Source: Cenococcum geophilum 1.58
Lineage: Eukaryota; Ascomycota; Dothideomycetes; Gloniales; Gloniaceae
Direction of reading: 5' to 3'
NCBI GenBank assembly: GCA_001692895.1
Contig: KV748182.1
Coordinates: 2,360,341-2,424,340 of the forward strand
Length of the DNA stretch: 64,000 bases
The number at the start of each line of letters is the position of its first letter. The first letter of the stretch is position 1. Below the pieces are notes generated by a model, which saw only the letters and a program-made list of their open reading frames with translations, ran no database searches and was not told the DNA's origin. Below, piece by piece: positions 34,622-47,489 of this stretch. Both the position numbers and the translations under genes were made by a program.

Positions 34622-34742
34622 TATAATTTAGTAATCGCGGTATAAAGGCGTCTATAATTTAGTAGTCTAGTATAGAGGCGTCCATAATTTAGTGGTCGCG
34701 GTGCGCTACGTCTAGGATTTAGTGGTTACCGCGTAAAACGCC
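34622..34742 (-). repeat. Right 31-bp array
   Basis: Four units of 30-31 bp with ATAATTTAGTGGTCGCGG and AAAGGCGTC segments, inverted relative to 30,547-30,676. Confidence 0.8.
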
Positions 34743-35997
34743 TCCCCTAGCCCCCTAAAGTTAGCCCGTCCCGCCTGCCCCAACACATCTATAGTCTTAT
34801 ACTAACTTTGTTTACCTTAGGAGATAGTATATAACCCCCTAGAAAAGCATTTCTAATATTATATTAGTTCTTTTATAAGTCGCAATGGGATATCTAAGGC
34901 CACTTCCCTATAAGTTCTGGTATCGCCAGTATAGATATAAGGGCGGTAGGTTGACCAGGGCGAGGATATAGTTACCTTCTCCCTTTACCGCTCTTAGTTA
35001 TTTTAGTTATAAAAATGTATAATTATTAGTTTGCCTACGCTACGTATTTCTATATATAGTTCTTTTATTGCTTTATACTATTCCGTATTATACTCTATTA
35101 GTACTACTAACTAAGCCACTTTTAGGAGCATCTTTTGCTTTAGGTACTCCTCCTTTTTGTTTTTCCTAAACTTGCTATTAGGCTTCTTATTTAGCAGTAT
35201 AAGAAGCTCCGGAAAGTCTACCTACCCTAAGACTTATTATAGCTAATAACTTAGTTGCTAGAGTCTCTATTATTACTTACATTAGTTATTTAGATTTATA
35301 AGGCCACTATATTAAAGGAATCTACTAATAGGGAACTAGGTTATAAGTCTATAGAACTCCTATAAGTAATACCGCTAAAGCCCCCGCCTAGTACGCCAGG
35401 TACTTATTGTTACTATTTTATTCCCTTCCCTACTCCAGCCTTCTGGTATAGTGCTATTATTCTTAATATTGAGCTGACTTTTAGTACGCGTCTTAACAGC
35501 TTTAAGAAGCGTCTCGGTATAGGTTCTATTTACTGTAGCCCAACTCGTTATAAAGTAGGAGTGGCGTACGCGTCTAGACTGTAATGTATCTTCTTAGGTT
35601 ATAGTAAAACAAATCTAGTCGGATAAAGCATCGCGGATAATTATACTTAGTGCAACTATTAGCTTTTTTCCAGCTATAGTAAGTTTAATTCTCCTTATCT
35701 TGTCTTAGATAGATTATTACCTCTTAATAAGTAAATCATCTAACCTCTAAAGAAATCCTCTAATACAAGGTAGTGGGTATATGTTGTAATGTTTACGGTA
35801 ATATCTTTATTGGAATGTATAGGTTTTTAGAATTACAAATTGTAGGAAAGTAATAGGATTGGAGATGGAAACTCTAATATCTAAAGCCGTTTAAGTATCC
35901 GCTTCTTTGCGCTAGTACTTAGGCTAGGGTAGTATCTATCGTAGCGTTTGTAGCATTTATAGCGATTTATTAAGAGCATTTTATATCAAAACCGCAC
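34743..35997. other. AT-rich region with weak coding signal
   Basis: Plus-strand ATG at 34,883 gives MGYLRPLPYKFWYRQYRYKG then a hydrophobic stretch. The minus strand between 35,790 and 35,420 gives KIRRIKLTIAGKKLIVALSI and ETLLKAVKTRTKSQLN. Both are broken only by RIP-type stops and I cannot say which is real. No family was recognised. Confidence 0.3.
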
Positions 35998-36299
35998 TTA
36001 TCCCTTAACCCATTAATTCGCGTCTAATGGTTATTAATAAGAACTAGCCAATTAATTGAGCTAAATTTAACGCTCGTGCTAAGGAATATAAAGCTTTTGA
36101 TTTTATAGTAATTTAATATATACGCTTAATTTTAGGAGTTAAGTCGCTTAATATAAGGTAGCTAGCACTTATCTTTTTTAAAGAACCGTATTTTGCAATA
36201 TAGTAGGTAATTAATTAATAGAATCTATATAGGCATACGTTGTTTTAAAGTTCGTATACGGACCACTTACTTATTGGGCGCTGACGGGTTAAAGGATAA
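35998..36299. mobile_element. MITE-like element (about 302 bp)
   Basis: The left end TTATCCCTTAACCCATTAA and the reverse complement of the right end, TTATCCTTTAACCCGTCAG, form terminal inverted repeats of about 15 bp with weaker similarity beyond. The interior is noncoding and AT-rich. No convincing target duplication was found, so the superfamily is unknown. Confidence 0.45.
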
Positions 36300-36599
36300 A
36301 TTATAGTTATAAAGTTCGGGTGATAAGACCTTAAAATCTAATATGAATTACGTTCTATAAAATTATAAACCCTATAATATTTGCCACTATAATCTAAAAA
36401 CCAAGACTATAGAAGTACGGTAGATAAAAGCTAAGAGTTATTCTATTTAACTTCACCCTTATATCCTTTTAACTCTAAATACCACTAATTGCTAAGAGTA
36501 TATCCTTTATTAAAATGATTAAGGATATACTTAGCACGCTTATGCTAAGCCTTATTACGCACTATTTTTAATTTCTGCAGTTACGCGCAAAAGCTACAC

Positions 36600-39300
36600 T
36601 AATATTAGAATTGGCCATTCCGGCCTATATAAGATAACTTAATATCTTTAGAAGGAACGGTACCCTTGTATATTTAAAGATGCTACTTAAAGTATTACAT
36701 GTTATAGCTTAGGTCCAGATATTGTTGGCTAGTCGCCGTTTTCTACGGGCATACCTATATATCTATCTAGAAGTGTAGAGAATTGTTATAACAGAACTAA
36801 TCGTTCCTATATATGCTTTTATATAAACACCCCGGATATACGCACGCGTATTCTTAGGTCTGTTTTATAAAATAGTTAGTATATTATCTTTACTTAGGAG
36901 TGGAGCATAAACGAACGATTGGTTAATTAGAAGGTTCCTCTATAATCTTTACGCCTAAATTTCAAACTATAGTTGTGGACACTGCGTCTAGCTTCTCTAT
37001 TAAGATAAGGTAAACTAGGCAAATAGCAATATTAATTTATTTAGATTTAGGATAGGATACGACTACAAGTAATGTAGTAGGAGGCTACTTTATCTAAAGC
37101 TCTAAATTAGGTAAGAAGCCGGTATAGATATATCTATAACGGGCTTCCAACAATCCTAGGCGTGCGTGTTGTTCTTACTAAGGATAACCGCTTATATGTC
37201 CTAGCGTGGTTTAGAAAGATCGGTAATTAATATATCGAAGACTACGGCCTATATGCGTACTAAAGGGGATGCCTTATATAATGAGAGGCGTTATTAGTGC
37301 GGCGTAGGGGCTTCTTATTAGAGAAAATAAGATTTTTAGGAGACTAATAGGCTTAAGAAGTGGCTTAGGGAACAAAAATACTTAATAGTTAAGATCGCCA
37401 AGTAGATTTGCCAGTTTCTATAGTATCGGTCTTAATACTAGGCATAGACTAATACCGACATAAACGTTTTCTATCTGGCTCCTTACCTCCCCGTTAACCC
37501 TTTAGAAGCCTAATATCTTTAACAAAGTCTAGTATAAATAAGCCTCCTTAAGTAAGAAGACTTGGAAGTAGGGGCGCTACTAGCGTTAATATATAAACCA
37601 CTTAGAAAACTAAAACAACTTTTCCTAGCGATATCCCTCTATTAGTCCCACTCTTATACCTTATAGGGCCTATAACACATGGGTTACTTATCCCGTATCT
37701 CTTATAGGGTTATATGGCTTAGTTAATGCCTAGGGTCGATTGGTTAATTGACTTAATTCGCTTACTTCCTCCTTAGGCGCTATATTTAATAAAGCTAAAT
37801 ATAAATTAGTATAAGTATCCTAGCCGTAATATAGTGGAACTAATAATAGGCTTTTCTAACGGCTTATGCCATGCGCTAATTAAGGACTTTAGTAGCTACC
37901 TTAGGTATATTCTCGGCCGCTAGTAGGTTATTTAAACGCTCTAGAAGCTCCTTCTGTTTATCTATAAAAATCTTAAACTAAGTAGAGCGTATTAGATGTA
38001 ATAAGCGAAGTCATTTAGCTTCCTCCTATATGAGTGTCTGCCAATCTTTATTATTAAAAGTTAAGGCTGTGCTTATATCCCTACTTACTAGAAACCGCTT
38101 CTATTAAGTTTTAGAATATCCGGTAACAGCCTATATATTACTAGCTTTAGACCTAGCGGTGAGACTTATTATACGTAGTGGCATTAAAATAAGAAGTTTA
38201 GTATCGCTAGGCGAGTGCCACCTACTAAGGCGGGGCTATCGACCCCGTTAACTCCGTCAACCCTATTAACTATATTAACTATATTAACCTAATTAACCGC
38301 TAGTAATATAAAACCGGCTAACGCCACTAATCTCCGCTTCCGCCTTCTGCATAATAATACTATTTAGTGCCTCTCTAAGTACCCTAACCCTATATTTGCC
38401 TCTAGTTAGCTTATTGGTTCTCTTTACGTTCTAAAGGGCTTATTCTAGCTTTACATCTTACTCTTTGTCATAAGCCTATAATAATTACCCTGCTTTATTA
38501 TAAGACTTACTATATTCCGTTAAATTTAGTTAGCTACATTAACTCGTTAATATTATAGACCTTTAATAGTAGTTATTTCTATCTAGCTTAGAGTTAAGAT
38601 TTCGGTATATAATTAAGATTAGTCCTTTAGTCTCTGCATAAATCTGCTTATACTATAGTGTAAATTTACGTATATACGCCTTGAATTCTTAAAATTGCAG
38701 CGCTTGTATATTAAGGGGGAGCCGTACTAGTAGCGTTATTACATTTATCAGCCGCCTAGTGCTCTATTAAATAGGTGCGTTTTGCTAAATGTCCTCCTAA
38801 TTGCTGCTAACGCTCCTACTATACCTATTACAGTTTTGATACAATATGCACTTTAATTAATCGCTCTAGCAATGCAATCTATTACTATCATTTTTAACGT
38901 TAATAAAACCTATCGATTTAGATAACGGAGCTTACTTTGCGGATGTTCCTAATAAGTTAAGAAAAGTAACTAGTCTAGTATCTAGCGAGGGTCTTACTAG
39001 CAATAGTTAATCTAGAGCTACCAGCACCAATTACCCGCTTAATATTAATTAACTTAGCTCTCTAAAAACCACCTAGACTATTAGTTTACACTATTAGTCT
39101 TTCCCTAGTAAGACTCTACTAATACTTTATAAAGTATAACTTAACTAGCCCTTATATAAATAACGAGCCCTTAGTATCCGTATATAAGTCTTAGTTAATT
39201 AATAAACAATCTAAGTTAATAAACACGACTTTTAAGGATAGTAATGGTTGGGACAGTATTTTGTCTAAACTTAATAGACTAATGTTAGGTTATAAGCAGA
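36600..39300 (+). pseudogene. Unrecognised coding relic(s)
   Basis: Long plus-strand frames with RIP-type stops cover most of this interval. Pieces include NTWVTYPVSLIGLYGLVNA near 37,670-37,730, VDLPVSIVSVLI near 37,390, LPPIQECLPIFII-like text near 38,020-38,050 and RVPPTKAGLSTPLTPSTLL near 38,210. A Thr/Ser/Pro-rich stretch near 38,230-38,330 suggests a disordered linker. Some of it may be the upstream part of the MYB/SANT-like gene that follows. No domain was recognised. Confidence 0.35.
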
Positions 39301-39660
39301 AATATTACAGCCTTTTTCTTAATACTAGAGTAAGTGGTAAATGGACAAAGGAAGATAAAGCTATTATATACTATTTAAGGCAGGAGCGGTTTCTGTTTAT
39401 AAATATTGCCAAATAGGTGCCGCATTTACTAGCTTAAATTTCAGAGATGTACCTAACTATATATATCTTATACCTTATCCTACTAGGGCTATATATTACT
39501 TACATTTGCTAAGTTAAATAATATATAGGATCGCTTACAACACTATAACCTAGATATAGAGTTTTAGCGTATATCGCCGGTTAGTTTCTTTTCTTAGATG
39601 CAACTTCTAATAGCTTTACTAATATTTTTTAAAGATTGTTATTGTAAATAAAGCCTTATA
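39301..39660 (+). pseudogene. Putative MYB/SANT-domain protein relic
   Basis: GKWTKEDKAIIYYLRQE followed by FINIAKQVPH (39,333-39,440) has the W-T-x-E-(E/D)-D start, helix spacing and I-A-x-x-(L/V)-P signature of a SANT/MYB DNA-binding repeat. Only the first two helices are clear. SEMYLTI after it could be helix three with lost residues. MYB/SANT genes have been reported as frequent Starship cargo, usually near the 3' edge; this one is mid-element. RIP-type stops occur before and after. Confidence 0.35.
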
Positions 39661-40035
39661 GGAGCCAAAGCCTAAAACTAGCGCATAGACACCTAATGAA
39701 GATAATACCCTTATAGAGCTAGGTCACTAGGTGTTACTTATAGTTTTATTATAGGATAATGTTGTAAAAGCCCTGCCAGGGAGAATACGGGGTGCATGTT
39801 AGCGCCATTATGACGTTATTTTTCGCGCCAATAAGCTGGTATAGATAGTTAAGGAAGAGAATCTCCTTATAGAATTACGTAATAAGAAATTTCTATTATA
39901 GAGAGAGATTAGGAAACATTTTCCAAATAGGCACCATTAATTAATTAAGGAATTCTATAAAAAGAGCGAGCTAGGTAGTTAGGCGTAGCGCCCTCCAAAC
40001 GTATAGCTAGGGTCTTAACGGATTTAACGGCTATA

Positions 40036-40700
40036 GCTTTAGTCCTATAAGCTAGGAGGTTATAGGAGCTAGGGGATCCTATAAAGTAGGTGATTATATA
40101 AGTATAGTAGTCTAATCTAGCGCCCTCTAATTAATGCCTGGCGTGTAAATAGGGTATTAATAGGTTTAATAACTTCGCGGCTTTAATCCTACGAGCTAGG
40201 CGATCGTGCGAGCTAGATGCTTATAGGAGCTAGCTAATCCTACGAGCTAGGTGATCGTGCAAGCATGGTACTTATGGGAGCTGGGCAATCCTATAAGCTA
40301 GGTAATCGTATAAGCTAGGCGATCGTGCGAACTAGGTAATCGTGCGAGCTAGATGCTCGTGGAAGCTAGGCGATCCTACAAGCTAGGTGATCGTGCGAGC
40401 TAGGCGATCATGCGAACTAGGTAATTATGTGAGCTAGATACTCATAGGAGCTAGGCGATCCCACAAGCTAGGTGATTGTACGAGCTAGGTAACTATGCAA
40501 GTATAGTGCTTATAGGAGCTAGGTAATCCTACGAGCTAGGTAATTATATAAGCTAGGTAATTATGCGAGCTGGGTAATTATACAAGCTGGGTAATTGTAT
40601 AAGCTAGGTAATTATATAAACTAGGTAATTATACGAGCTAAGCGATTATACAAGTAGAGTAATCGTGTAAGCAGAGTAATTATATAAGCAGGGTAATCTA
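40036..40700. repeat. 17-bp minisatellite with flanking direct repeats
   Basis: About 30 units of 17 bp like GAGCTAGGTGATCGTGC fill 40,187-40,690; a short array of the same kind starts at 40,036. A ~40-bp direct repeat, CTAATCTAGCGCCCTCTAAT and TGCCTGGCGTGTAAATAG (near 40,110-40,155), recurs at 40,691-40,735 as CTAACCTAGCGCCCTCTATT. A further AGCGCCCTCC lies near 39,989. Array blocks thus alternate with a common spacer. Units toward the right are more T-rich, as if more strongly RIP-mutated. Confidence 0.85.
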
Positions 40701-40739
40701 ACCTAGCGCCCTCTATTAACGCCTAGCATATAAATAGAA

Positions 40740-43490
40740 AGCAAATATTAGGAAAATACTAGAACTATAAAAAAAAGAAATATATAAGTCCCAGATCTAG
40801 AAATATTAAAGAGGTTCCTATATAAAGACCCCTTATATACACTTAGAGAAGTTCCCATATAAACAGCCCTATAAGCGTAGCTATAAGTCTAAGCCCTCTC
40901 GCGTAACCTAACTACCCCTCCCTACTATACCGGAATAGATAAACAACCGCTATATACTATAAGTAGAGAAATAATTTAAATAAAAAGAAAACACTATAAA
41001 AAAATATATTTATATCCTTAAGATATAAATCTATAAGTACCGTAGTCTTAAATACGACTAATAGTTACTAAGGTAGCATACGTCCCAGGTCTATAAGAAA
41101 TTCAAAAAATCCTAGGTCGTTAATATAGATTTTCCTTCTATTATTACTTTTAAGATAGTAAATAAATTTATCTAAGTAAAAGCATAGATTATCGCGAATG
41201 CTTTATAGCTCGCTATAAGTTAAGCGGGTAGAGACTCTGGTAGGAATAGTAAAATATTGTTTTATTTCGCGATAGGCTAAATAAAAAGTGGCTAAAGTTT
41301 TAACCCTTTTACCAGCTTTTATTAGAAATCTTCTTTATATTTATATCCTATACTTACAGATTTAAGACTATAAAGCTAAGGCCACCGTATCTAACCGTCG
41401 CCCATATAGCCTCGTCGCTCAACATCTCTTTATTATTATTTGCCCCTATTTCTTAATCTTTAGTGCTAAAACCATTTTCTTTATTATATAATGTCTTTGC
41501 GTCCCATTCTTAATCCTTATTACTAAAGTTACTTTCCTAACCAGCTAACGCCTCTACGTTGCCGTTATCTCTAAAGTCGGTTTCTCTATCTATAAACGCC
41601 TACTTACTAGCTGATAATTTAGGGACGCTGCGCTTATAGGTACTTGGGGTTACGGATACCACTTAAGGAGAAATCGTGGTTAATATTATTGGGATATAGA
41701 ATAAGCCTATAGACCTCTAAGTACCGGCTACTTAGCGCTTTAAGTAAAAGATCTCCCCTAACGTAAGGTAGATTAATAGAAGTTAATTGCCGCCTGTATA
41801 AGGCGGAGCGCTTATAAAAGGCTTAGCCAAAATAGCAATTAAACCACCCTAAAGGCACTAATAGCTCCTTTGCTATAGATAGGGGGTCAATATATAAGAT
41901 TGACTGGCTAGGATAAGTCTACTGCTTAGGTAATGTCTTGCCCTAAGAAGGACGGGCGTCGGAAGTAGATTATATAATACTATTCCTACTAAGAGAGGCG
42001 TTATTAAGGGTTATTGTTAACTTCCAATTTTAGTTTATAACTTTATATGAACGCTTCTAAACCCTACTAAGGCATACGGCGTCCGTTAGGGATCGTCAGC
42101 TATTTAAGTTTAGTAGTAGCTTAGCTAATAGCTACCCTTAATAATGCCTTACTTGTAGATCACTTTAGGCACCTATAGTCTCGGGCACAGACGATATATA
42201 AGCTAAAAGTAATCATAGCTACTAAATATTATACCACGGACACCACATAAAGTAGAAAGGGACGGCTAGTGTACTCTACCTTTCCCTTCTACCTTCTGTC
42301 CTAACTCCGCCTTAGGAGAGAAATAGAATATAAACGTCATACTCCTGGTTCTTATATGCTATTAATTTGACTTACCTTTAAATCTAACCTCTTGACTATA
42401 TATCCCTTACTATCCTTATAAGAATACTAGACATTATATATATTACCTTAACTAAGCTTAGATATATTGCTAATATAACCTATAAGTCCTTAATCAGTAC
42501 TTATAAAAACATTATAATATACTATCGCCCCAAAGATAATATACCTAATTATCAACTTACTAGAAACCTTAAATTATCCCAGAATCGCATTAATAATAAA
42601 GACACGGCATCCGGTAGCGGGGAGGAGAAATAATCGCAGCTTTCCGACCCTATGTAGAAACAGATGCCTTATACGCCTACTTAAACACTTAAGAAGGTTA
42701 ACTCTTATAAAATCGACGATAATATAAAGGGTAACATATAAGAGGATACGGAAATGTACGCCAATTACCTTAAGAGCCTAGAAGGCCGCAGCGAAACTAA
42801 AATAGTCTTACTTAAGCCAATGGAGAGCTATAGCGAGGCTAAGACAGACTTACCTCAACTAAAAGAGGTTTATATTAAAGGTTTGCCGGTACCTCTAGGT
42901 ATGTTTATAAAACACCTATATATTATTTAGCAATACTAATAATTAAGTAGAGAATAGTTTAGCTAATCCTACAAACTTCCTTAGAGATATACCTCCCCTA
43001 ACTAAAGTATTAACAATTTCCAATGCTATAATTTCGGGCGGACAACTAAAATATCTCTTATCGTGGTTGCTAACTTGCTATATAATAAAGGACTTAAAGC
43101 GTTTCCAAAACCCTAGATATAGATCAGTTATATCTATATATAGTCCTATCGCAATAGTATCCTAGTATCCTATTTAGGTTTTACCCGCGGGTATACCATA
43201 TAAGAGACTTATATTATACTATACTAAGAACCTACGTCACCTTTATTATCATACTAGGATATATAAACCGCTTAAAGATATTATAATAGAGATAGCTTAG
43301 AGGGGTAAACTATATAAGCAAAGAGACCAACTAGGAGAGGCGCTAGATAATCATTTAAAAGATCTATTAATAAGAGGGACACGCAAAAGAAAGGTAAATT
43401 GCACCGTAGATAGAGCCTCTAAGAAGCTAAAGAAATAAGAAATTTCTTATAAGAAAAGATTTTCGTAATTACGTTTATATTTTCTAGCGC
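40740..43490 (+). pseudogene. Unrecognised coding relics
   Basis: Two plus-strand frame blocks carry RIP-type stops only. Block one (about 40,990-42,480) gives VNIDFPSIITFKIVNKFI, AISQAGRDSGRNSK, EVNCRLYKAERL and NVLPQEGRASEVDYIILFLL-like text. Block two (about 42,530-43,470) is charged: EDTEMYANYLKSLEGRSETK, LLKPMESYSEAKTDLPQLKE, then RGKLYKQRDQLGEALDNHLK and RGTRKRKVNCTVDRASKKLK, probably coiled. The second part resembles a DNA-binding or structural protein, but I recognise no family. The number of genes is uncertain. Confidence 0.35.
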
Positions 43491-44689
43491 TAAGAATTAA
43501 GGCGCCAATTAGGATTTCCTTAGCTCGGTATTGTTTTTCTATCTAGTTGCTTCCATATCAAGAGTATCTCATTGTCGTTTACCTATACGTTAAATTGAAG
43601 TTAAGAACTCGCTTATAGTAAGCTTATAAGTCCTCCACCTTTATATACTTAGCAGCGATAAGTCAGCCTCCACAAAGAATTAAAGTCAAGGTATTATAGT
43701 CTCTGGCGTTTTTATAGGTAACTAGGGTACGGGTTAACTCTAAATTTCATATTAATAAGGTAGGAATGTTAAGGATAAATATAGGATATCTCTCTTAATA
43801 TTAAAAATGGGATCTTGTTCTAAGAACTAAATCCAATTCTAAAGATTATATCCTATCCCAATTCTAAGCCAAACGTACTAAACGTAGCTAAAAAGGTATA
43901 GCGTTAAGCTAAGCGGTTTAATGGTCTTAGAAAAAAGGAGCTATTTTCAGTTATAGCTTAAGTTACAATTCTAGGAACGAAATCTAATTCTAAAACCAAG
44001 ATCCTAATTTGGGTTTATAAAGTAGACCAATTAACTGCTATAAAAAGGGCGCGATCCCGAAAAAGGATCCGGTTCTAAGAACTAGATCCCAATTACGGGA
44101 AATAGGTCGATTAAGCGCTATAAAATAGGGTTAGCTATATCTATATTTAGCATATTAGGTTTAGCTTATTTTAGAACCAGCTACGTAATCGATTATAGGT
44201 GCTTATATAACCAACCTAATAATCAACCTATTGTCGCCAGCTGTACCTTACCTAGCGCCTTTTAGCATCGCTATATTAAAGCCTCACTCTATTTAAGCCT
44301 TACGCGTTACGGAATAAACTAAAAGCTAATAACTATAATTACTAATAAATGCTACCTACAACTTTCCACTTTAGGTCATTATAGCTTAGTATTTAACTAA
44401 GCCCTATAAAGCCTTAGTCTAAGCCACGTTAGGTTAGCTTAACTTTTCCACACCTAATCTTTAATCCTCGCGTTCGCTTATACCCTACTTTCTTCCTTAT
44501 ACTTTTCTCCCTAGTTATTTCCTTATTGCAAGACGCGCTCAACGTGTACTTAACCTCCCTACACTTATCTGCCATTATACCATCCATTATATACTAGCCT
44601 CTTTAATCTCCCCTCCTTATCTACCTACCCGCCTACCACGTCAGCCCTCCCAACATAGCTCTTAGTACGTTTACTTATAATAGCAAATT

Positions 44690-47070
44690 TCTCCTAATTA
44701 GAGATAATTAAAACGAAACCTATCGGAGAAGGACTGAATAACTTTCACAATTTATTTAACTTAGTTTATTAGAATCTAGACATCTCTAGCTCTTTAGACT
44801 TATTATACTAGATAGGTAATAAAGGTAATTGCTAATATACCTATTATAAGTTTCCATCTAACGCTTATAGAACTAAAGAATATTTTGCTCGATCTAATAC
44901 TAGCTCTATAGGGCCTTCCCACTTCTTATTTATTACTATCTAACGGCAGTAACAAAAGGCTTCTTATTAATCTATTGAGACTTAATTCAGCGGTCGGTTC
45001 CAACGACTTTAATATTAAGCAGTTCCTACCTCTTCTAAATGCGATCCTTCGGATTAAACCTAACAAGGTTATTTAGAAAAAGGCATACGCCACCATAACA
45101 GAGTCTACGCCTCCTCCCTAACCGCTACTATTCTACGTTTAAACCCCATATCTACGCAATATAAGCAGCTTTACTAACTCGTCCGAATATAGGAAATACG
45201 TAGATTATATTCTAAAGGAAGAGCTAGGCCCTCTTTACGTAGGGATTCCTGGCTTATATAAAGTATTCTTTAGGGGGGTAGAAGGTCTTAAAGAGGCAAG
45301 CGCTGCCGTTTTTAAGAAATATAAGGAAGGGGACAATCTACTATACGCTAAGGGTGGCTGGCGTAACTAGCCTAGAAGCGCAGAGTAAGATAATGTCCTA
45401 GAGTGGTTTAATAACCTAATTAAATTATTTTTAGGCTTTGTAGAGGAGTATGGGTCCGCCCTAAAGATATAACAAACGCTTATTATATATACTAAGCAGC
45501 CCTTATAAGGGTCTATAGCAAAGCGAAAGCTAAATATCGGTTTTGTGGATGATCTAATAACTAGCAAAAGTTCTTAATGCTATTAGTTATATATACTTAT
45601 GCCAGGAGAGCTAAAGAGTAATCTAAACACCAATATAGCCTCGCAGGCATGGTTTAATTTGGGAAAATATATAAGAGAAGTTTTTGCTGCTTAGGACACT
45701 CGTCGCTTTATCCTAGGCTTTACCCTCTATAGATCTATTATACGGCTATAGGAGTATAACCAAGTAGGAGGCATTATATTATTACTATTCGATATTAATA
45801 AAGACGGACTATAATTTACCTCGGCAATGTTAGGGTTTCTCTAAATAAATGAGAAGCAGCTTAGGTTTAACCCTACTATTTTAACATCGGACGGTAAGCA
45901 ATATATTAAGGTTATACGCAATAATTAGACCGAGCGTCTTATCCTTAACAAACCTATAAAGCGGGCACGCTATATCGCCAGTTAAGCGACTACTTGCTAA
46001 AAAGTACACCATAAGGGGGATATCTCTAAGATACCCCTCATTATTAAAGACTCGTAGCAGTACCCGTAGCGCGAGGAAGAAGGTAAACTGCTGCGTAAGG
46101 TAACAGAGAAAGAAGTGGTTAATATAGCTAGGTACTATCACCACAAGACAGTTTATATAGGCGGTAAAGAAGATAATATTTGCAATAACGTCCACAAGGG
46201 GCTAAATATTACAAGAGCAACAAACTATAAGCTAGAAGACTTAATAATACCTTTAAAACCGGCTAGAGTAAAAATCAGTATAAGGCAAGGCCGAAGTTCT
46301 AGTAGAAAAAGGTTGTCTAGCTACACTAACGCCCTATTACCGCTTAGCAAGCGCACGTATTCAAGCTCTCCGCCTAAAGGCGGAAGGCGCCTTATAACCC
46401 TAAATTAAGTGCATTAACGCGTTATTACTAGGGACTATAAAAAGCCTCTTTACGAGGCAAGCTCTTAGGCTGCAATACTTACTGCACTAAAGGGTGGCAT
46501 TAAAGGATATAAGTCTTTATATACGCGGGCTAGCATTATCTAATATAATATTTTAATAGGCAACCTTATAATAAACAAGGAAAACAATAATCCTTTTTAG
46601 CCAGCATTCTTAATCGACTTCGATCTTGCGATTAAGGAGCAGCAAGAAGGGCCTTTAGAAGCGCGGGGCAAGACCAGCATAAGAGCGTTTATGGCGATTA
46701 GAGTGCTCCTAGGCGAGATATACTTAGCTTAGCATAATTTTAAGTCGTTCTTTTAGGTGCTATTCTAGATATACATTCACTATAATAGACCTAATAGGAA
46801 AGGTAATATTATTAATAGGTTTAATAAGTGGAATTCTATAGATATAGAAGAGCTAGCTAAGATAAAGAAAGGAGAAGTGGATAACAAAGGGGATTTTCTT
46901 AAGGGTATAGGTGATAACTTTTTACCGTACTATTAGCTACTAATCCCTTAGGTTAATAGATTGCGGAAGGTAGTATTTCTAGGTAGTAGGAGGCGAAAGG
47001 GAAATAATGAAAAACTTCCTTCTTAAATAAAGGAGGTGCTTTAGGAAGCAAGGAAGGATCTAAAGGTGCT
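44690..47070 (+). pseudogene. FunK1-type fungal protein kinase pseudogene, copy 2
   Basis: The more readable of the two FunK1 copies. The N-terminal region ends YRKYVDYILKEELGPLYVGI, GDNLLYAKGG and IGFVDDLITSK. An N-lobe-like region has MPGELKSN, ILTSDGKQYIKV and ARYYHHKTVYIGG. After a basic Ser/Arg-rich insert (RQGRSSSRKRLSSYTNALLP) come VHRRVI-like text, the catalytic-loop equivalent ILIGNLIINKENNN near 46,545-46,590, and IDFDLAIKE near 46,610-46,640, where DFD replaces the usual DFG, as is normal in FunK1. GKTSIRAFMAI follows. 46,115-46,408 is open for 97 codons. Stops elsewhere are TAG/TAA from RIP. Function in fungi is unsettled; these genes expand in accessory compartments. Confidence 0.85.
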
Positions 47071-47489
47071 AGCAAAGTAGATAGAATAATATTTTATTGC
47101 TCTTCCACTATATAAGTGAAGTTTTGCGGAGATTTAGGCGGCTAAGGCCAGGTAGCAGCCTTAGTTAAAACACATATGAAACAGTATAGGGCGAGTTACC
47201 TAGGCTAAATAAACCTGGGAAAGAATAACATTTTATTTTCCTGTATTCTTCTACTATATAGGTTTAAGTTTTGCAGGGATTTAGGCGGCTAAGGCTAGGT
47301 AGCAGCCTTAGTTAAAACGTATATAAAATAGCATAGGGTAAGTCGCCTAGGCTAAATAAACCTAAGAAAGCAGATAACCCAATCTTCCGCTAGGCCCCTA
47401 TACCCTACTATCCTATATAGGCTTTAAATTTCCATAAGATACTAACCTACTCTCTAGCCTATTAGAAGCCGCCTTATACCGTCTAAATA

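Larger units (their letters stand above)
30547..34742. mobile_element. 4.2-kb element bounded by inverted arrays of 31-bp repeats
   Basis: The left array (30,547-30,676) has about four 31-bp units like ACCACTAAATTATGGACGCC. The right array (34,622-34,742) carries the same unit in reverse complement (GGCGTCCATAATTTAGTGGT). Long inverted ends made of subrepeats are known in some DNA transposons. Inside are a C2H2 zinc-finger gene relic, an unrecognised long gene relic and a fold-back element. No transposase motif was recognised, and the exact outer ends and target duplication could not be fixed. It is nested within the Starship-like block. Confidence 0.5.

Noticed and set aside
40036-40735. Regular repeats with spacers resembling a CRISPR array
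   Set aside because: Contiguous 17-bp minisatellite units without unique spacers, in a eukaryotic genome.
45367-46195. Minus-strand open frames of 66 and 104 codons
   Set aside because: Antisense to the FunK1 kinase copy 2, whose plus-strand motifs are unmistakable.
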